NCBI GenBank assembly: GCA_002314455.1
Contig: DCFZ01000044.1
Coordinates: 1-34,828 of the forward strand
DNA: 34,828 nucleotides
Reading direction: 5' to 3'
Source: Lentisphaeria bacterium UBA1791
GTDB lineage: Bacteria; Verrucomicrobiota; Lentisphaeria; Victivallales; Victivallaceae
The notes below the pieces were generated by a model. It made no database searches. It saw nothing but the letters and a program-made list of their open reading frames with translations, and had not been told where the DNA came from. The translations under genes were made by a program, and so were the position numbers. Every line of letters begins with the position of its first letter. Position 1 is the stretch's first letter. Positions 31,451 through 34,828 of this stretch are shown piece after piece.

Positions 31451-33494
31451 AGTTGCGCCACGCGGCGTTTTCGCGTTTTCGCTTCTTGCGGGAGCGATCT
31501 GCGGCGCGGGTGCGGTGCGTTTTGATCTTCGCGTCGCGCTGATCTATTTTCTTTTGCTCGCCGGATGCGTCGCGTTTTTTTACGGGAAACGCTTCGGGGC
31601 ATTGATGTCCGCGACGTTTCTCCTCGGCTTGGGTGCGGCAAAGCTTCAGCTTTTTTGCGAAAAGCCGTTGCCCCAAGCCTATCAGAATGTGGTCGTGCGC
31701 TGTGCCGATGCCAATCAGACGCAAGTTGAAGGTCTGCCGCCTTTGACCTTTGTCGCCGGAATGCTGGAAAAAGAGGGCAAGTCCATCCCCGTCTGCATCC
31801 GGTTGCCGCGCGGCTGTCGCGCATTCCCCTACGGAACGAAATTGCAGGGCTTCGCCGAAATCGAACCGATCCCCGAGCCGGGCGACTCCTTTGCCGATTA
31901 CTGCGCGGCGCGTCACTACCGCGCCATCGTGAAATTTCACGAACTCCACGAAGCAGGTTGTGAACCGGGCGTTATGGGCAAACTGCTCCAAGGTCGCGAT
32001 TTTCTGCTCCGGCAAATGACCCAAAAGATGACTTCCGACGATGCGCGCGCGATCAGCGCCGCATTGATTTTCGGCGTCCGCTCCGGCATAAAAGGGGAAC
32101 TCCGGCAGAAATTCGTCGACGCGGGCGTCGTTCACCTCTTTTCCGTTTCCGGAATGCACGTCGCCATCCTCGCGGCGATTCTGCTTTTCTTTCTGCGCGT
32201 TTTTCCGCTTCGCGTGCGTTATATCGCCGTCGTCGCGCTCCTCGGCGTTTACACCTTGACGACCGGCGCCAATCCGCCGGCGGTGCGCGCCTTTTGGCTG
32301 ATTTCTGCATGGGCGCTTTGCCGTGCCTTTTTGCGCGAGATACCGACGATCGAAGTCCTCGGGATCGTCGGCACGGCGATGTTGCTCGTCAACCCCGCTT
32401 TGCTCGGCGACGTCGGGGCGCAATACTCCTTTTTCATCACCGCGGTGCTCCTCGCCGCCGGGGAATACCGCCGGCGCAATTGCGTCGCGGCGCAGGAACT
32501 GCTGATGGCAAGCAAGGAAAAGCACCGCTTTCTCGTGCGGCAGAAATGGCGCAATATTTTCCTGTCGACGCTCTTTTTCTGCTCGATCGCCTTTGCGGCG
32601 GGCATCGGCATCACGATGATTTCAGGCAATGATCTGCGTTTCGGCGGCATCGTCGCCAATCTTCTTTTCACGCTCGGCGCCGTGCCGCTTTTTGCCGTCG
32701 GCGTGATCGCGATCATCCTGCCGGGAATGGACGGCGTTTTTGAAAATTTGCTCCTCGGCGCAATGCACTGGTGCGAATGGTGCGGCAAAGCCTTTCCGGC
32801 GACGGACTACGTGACCCCCGAAGCATGGCAGGTCATTTTGTATATGCTTATGCTTTTGATCGCTTTCTTTTGCGTCAACCGATGGGTGCGGCGCGGTGCG
32901 GTCGCGATTGCCGCGGCGTTGCTCATTTTTTGGCTCGTTCGCGTCGAAGCGATGCCCGACGCCGTCGCATTCTTTCAGGGCGACGGCAAAAGTTGCGGCG
33001 CAATCGTCATCGTCGAAAGCCGTTTCCACCGCGCGGTCTGCATCAATTTGCCCGACTACCGCGCCAAAAATGAATTTGAAAATTTCCTGCGCGCGCACGG
33101 CGTCACCTCGATCGACAAAGTCTACTTCACCGAAAACCGCCGCCGCAACTGCGGCTGTCTGGCGCAACTCGACCGGCGTTTCCGCCCGAAACGGCTGATC
33201 GCCGTCAACCCAGATATCTCATCGAATTTCATCACCTATCTGGAAGAACACGCACGGCGCAACGACCTGGAAATGGCGTCCGATCAGGATTTTTGCCGGA
33301 TTTTTCCGGTCGACGGCGGTTTTGCACTTGATTATTTCTTTGTGCGTGATAATGTAAATGCCAAACTCGTGTTGCGCGACGACGACCTGGGTCGTCACGT
33401 CAGCGGCGCGATCGACGGCAAATCGTGGTTTTACGTCGCCAAACCATGGGCGAAAAACCCGAAAGCGTGGAGTTTCGATGTCCCGAAATTGTGA
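31425..33494 (+). CDS. comEC: ComEC/Rec2-family DNA-uptake channel
   Basis: A 689-residue polytopic membrane protein that carries single-stranded DNA across the inner membrane during transformation. The N-terminal membrane pair (15-75) and OB-like periplasmic domain (85-180) precede the competence domain, which has the hallmark HLFSVSGMHV (237-246) and about ten membrane segments to residue 505. The C-terminal region (510-689) follows the metallo-beta-lactamase fold (QGDG at 518-521, YFTEN at 567-571) but lacks the THxDxDH metal ligands. So the nuclease-like part is likely inactive. The start lies within the previous gene. Its presence suggests, but does not prove, natural competence. Confidence 0.85.
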   Translation: MGFKFTAVKVAPRGVFAFSLLAGAICGAGAVRFDLRVALIYFLLLAGCVAFFYGKRFGALMSATFLLGLGAAKLQLFCEKPLPQAYQNVVVRCADANQTQVEGLPPLTFVAGMLEKEGKSIPVCIRLPRGCRAFPYGTKLQGFAEIEPIPEPGDSFADYCAARHYRAIVKFHELHEAGCEPGVMGKLLQGRDFLLRQMTQKMTSDDARAISAALIFGVRSGIKGELRQKFVDAGVVHLFSVSGMHVAILAAILLFFLRVFPLRVRYIAVVALLGVYTLTTGANPPAVRAFWLISAWALCRAFLREIPTIEVLGIVGTAMLLVNPALLGDVGAQYSFFITAVLLAAGEYRRRNCVAAQELLMASKEKHRFLVRQKWRNIFLSTLFFCSIAFAAGIGITMISGNDLRFGGIVANLLFTLGAVPLFAVGVIAIILPGMDGVFENLLLGAMHWCEWCGKAFPATDYVTPEAWQVILYMLMLLIAFFCVNRWVRRGAVAIAAALLIFWLVRVEAMPDAVAFFQGDGKSCGAIVIVESRFHRAVCINLPDYRAKNEFENFLRAHGVTSIDKVYFTENRRRNCGCLAQLDRRFRPKRLIAVNPDISSNFITYLEEHARRNDLEMASDQDFCRIFPVDGGFALDYFFVRDNVNAKLVLRDDDLGRHVSGAIDGKSWFYVAKPWAKNPKAWSFDVPKL

Positions 33495-34659
33495 TGAAAA
33501 ATTAAAGATCTGTCACGTGATCACCCGGATGATCGTCGGCGGCGCGCAGGAAAACACCTTTTTAAGCGTACTCGGTCAACGCGAACTGGGGCACGACGCG
33601 ACGCTCATCACGGGTCCCAGCCCCGGGCGCGAAGGCAACTTGCTCGACCAGTGGTGCGACACCCCGATCCCCGTCGTCGAGATTCCGACGCTCTGCCGGG
33701 AACTTTCACCGTGGCGCGATCTGATTTCCCTCTGGCGGCTCTACCGCTATTTCCGGCGCGAAAAATTCGACGTCGTCCATACGCACAGCGCCAAAGCCGG
33801 CATCCTCGGACGCATCGCCGCGCACTGGGCGCGCATCCCCGTCGTCGTCCACACCAATCACGGGCAACCGTGGTCGCGCCGCGACTCCGGAAAACGCAAA
33901 AAGTTTTACATCGCCGCAGAAAAATTCGCCGCCAAACGCTCCGCGCGCATTTACGCCGTCGCCCAGGCGATGATCGACGAATGCGTCGCGCTCGGCATCG
34001 CTCCAAAAGAAAAATATCGCGTCGTTTACAGCGGCATGCGGATCGACCGTTTCCTCAACGCCAAACGCGAAAGCACATTGCGCCAGACCCTCGGCATCCC
34101 AGAAAACGCCCGCGTCATCGTCACACTGGCTCGGCTTTCACCCCTTAAAGGATATGAATTCGTCCCCGATGCCTTTATCGCAGTCGCCAAAAAATTCCCC
34201 GATCTCCATCTGCTGATCTTGGGCGACGGCGAAATGCGCGAAACCGTCGCGGAAAAATTAAAAACCGCACAACTACTTGATAAAACGCACTTTGCAGGAC
34301 TTATTCCACCTCAGGAAGTGCCGCGCTATCTCGCCCAGGGCGATCTTCTGTGGCACCTGTCGCTTCGCGAAGGCTTGCCCCGAAGCGCCGTCCAGGCTCT
34401 CGGCGTCGGAATCCCCGGCATCGGCTTCGCCCTCGACGGCACCCCGGAAATATTGCTCAATAATCAAACCGGCTTCTGCGTCACCCCAGAATCCATCCCC
34501 GAGGTCGTTTCCGCAACAGAAAAATTACTCGACAACCCCGATCTGATGCAGCAAATGGGCGCAAACGGTCAAAAACTTGTCGCCCAACGTTTCGACTGGC
34601 AACATATGGCGCAAATCCTTGTCGATGATTATCAGGCGCTGAACGAAAAGCGGCGTTAG
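33478..34659 (+). CDS. Glycosyltransferase family 4 protein
   Basis: A 393-residue GT-B enzyme. The N-domain has the glycine-rich GGAQE (21-25) and HTHSAKAG (101-108) that recur in GT4 enzymes making LPS or capsule. The C-domain has LARLSPLKG (217-225), LGDGEM (248-253) and the sugar-nucleotide loop EGLPRS (298-303) with a conserved PE at 323-324. It most likely adds a sugar to a surface polysaccharide or lipid; donor and acceptor unknown. The start ATG (33478) overlaps the comEC end by 17 bases and has GGAG at about seven bases upstream. Several other in-frame upstream codons lie inside comEC and are less likely. Confidence 0.88.
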   Translation: MSRNCDEKLKICHVITRMIVGGAQENTFLSVLGQRELGHDATLITGPSPGREGNLLDQWCDTPIPVVEIPTLCRELSPWRDLISLWRLYRYFRREKFDVVHTHSAKAGILGRIAAHWARIPVVVHTNHGQPWSRRDSGKRKKFYIAAEKFAAKRSARIYAVAQAMIDECVALGIAPKEKYRVVYSGMRIDRFLNAKRESTLRQTLGIPENARVIVTLARLSPLKGYEFVPDAFIAVAKKFPDLHLLILGDGEMRETVAEKLKTAQLLDKTHFAGLIPPQEVPRYLAQGDLLWHLSLREGLPRSAVQALGVGIPGIGFALDGTPEILLNNQTGFCVTPESIPEVVSATEKLLDNPDLMQQMGANGQKLVAQRFDWQHMAQILVDDYQALNEKRR

Positions 34660-34828
34660 TTGAGTCTCTACGTCACGAGGGGCTGGATTTTGTACTTCGG
34701 GCGGTTCCGCAAGCCCCGCTTTTGTATGCCCGACCAACGGGAGGGCTGTACGTGGAAAGGGGCTCGGGGAAAACCAATCGGGTCACCGATTGGTTTGCTC
34801 CCGATGTGAAAACTGGAGGCGCGAGCCG
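34660..34828. other. Unassigned GC-rich tail with possible hairpins
   Basis: From the last gene to the window edge I see no gene that I can support. Near 34695-34720 a GGGC...GCCC hairpin followed by CTTTTG may be a weak end signal for the glycosyltransferase transcript. The three forward frames are all largely open, so codon phase gives no verdict. It could be a structured non-coding RNA, a dispersed intergenic repeat, or the start of a feature continuing to the right. Confidence 0.35.
34771..34796. repeat. Perfect 11-bp inverted repeat
   Basis: AAACCAATCGG (34771-34781) and CCGATTGGTTT (34786-34796) around a 4-base GTCA loop. No T tract follows on the plus strand, so it is not an ordinary terminator. 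It could be an operator or part of a structured RNA. Confidence 0.8.

Overview
The window is dense, GC-rich bacterial chromosome with almost no spare DNA: no stretch above 300 bases lacks a gene. It looks Gram-negative (a lipoprotein, a SurA/PpiC-like periplasmic foldase, a ComEC channel, a partial repeat-type surface protein). The mix of a CT398-like zinc-ribbon protein, a DUF3857/transglutaminase giant, a four-helix-bundle cassette and a tiny Lys/Arg-rich protein points to the PVC group, most likely Lentisphaerota (Victivallales-like). That placement is inference from gene content; no rRNA or tRNA gene was seen.

Layout. (1) 1-1281, minus strand: an accessory cassette with its own promoter, made of a small ORF, a four-helix-bundle protein joined to it by an ATGA overlap, and the start of a repeat-rich surface protein that runs off the window. 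It carries three arrays of a 9-bp GTCNGAC-based repeat. (2) 1333-3836, minus: obg, a terminator, rpmA with a strong promoter, and a glycosyltransferase. (3) 3943-5392, plus: lipoprotein and parvulin-like chaperone. (4) 5396-9218, minus: ruvB, a zinc-ribbon coiled-coil protein and a DinG-like helicase. (5) 9354-14322, plus: transketolase with a Cys/His-rich tail, phosphohexomutase, a metallo-beta-lactamase protein that has lost its core, and a secreted protein of unknown function. (6) Malic enzyme (plus), convergent with ispF and a small membrane protein (minus). (7) 16764-16865, minus: a 33-residue basic protein between a bidirectional terminator and a good promoter. (8) 17046-27628, plus: nine tightly packed genes: DUF3857/transglutaminase protein, MBL hydrolase, pyrK, pyrD, DUF89 protein, AAA+ ATPase, small membrane protein, PanE-like reductase and a YejE-like permease; several are joined by ATGA overlaps. 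(9) 27717-34659, plus: clpC from its own promoter, a double zinc-ribbon protein, a formyltransferase-fold protein, comEC and a GT4 glycosyltransferase. (10) 34660-34828: a GC-rich tail with a perfect 11-bp inverted repeat and no recognised gene.

Most genes are housekeeping: ribosome assembly, recombination and repair, central carbon, isoprenoids, pyrimidines and proteolysis. The less ordinary material is the repeat-bearing four-helix-bundle cassette, a set of proteins in which a catalytic domain is present but stripped of its active residues (second transglutaminase domain, ComEC C-terminal domain, deleted MBL protein), the metal-binding-like tail on transketolase, and the DUF89/AAA+/PanE-like/permease run translated as one coupled block. 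I found no CRISPR array, transposase, integrase or reverse transcriptase.
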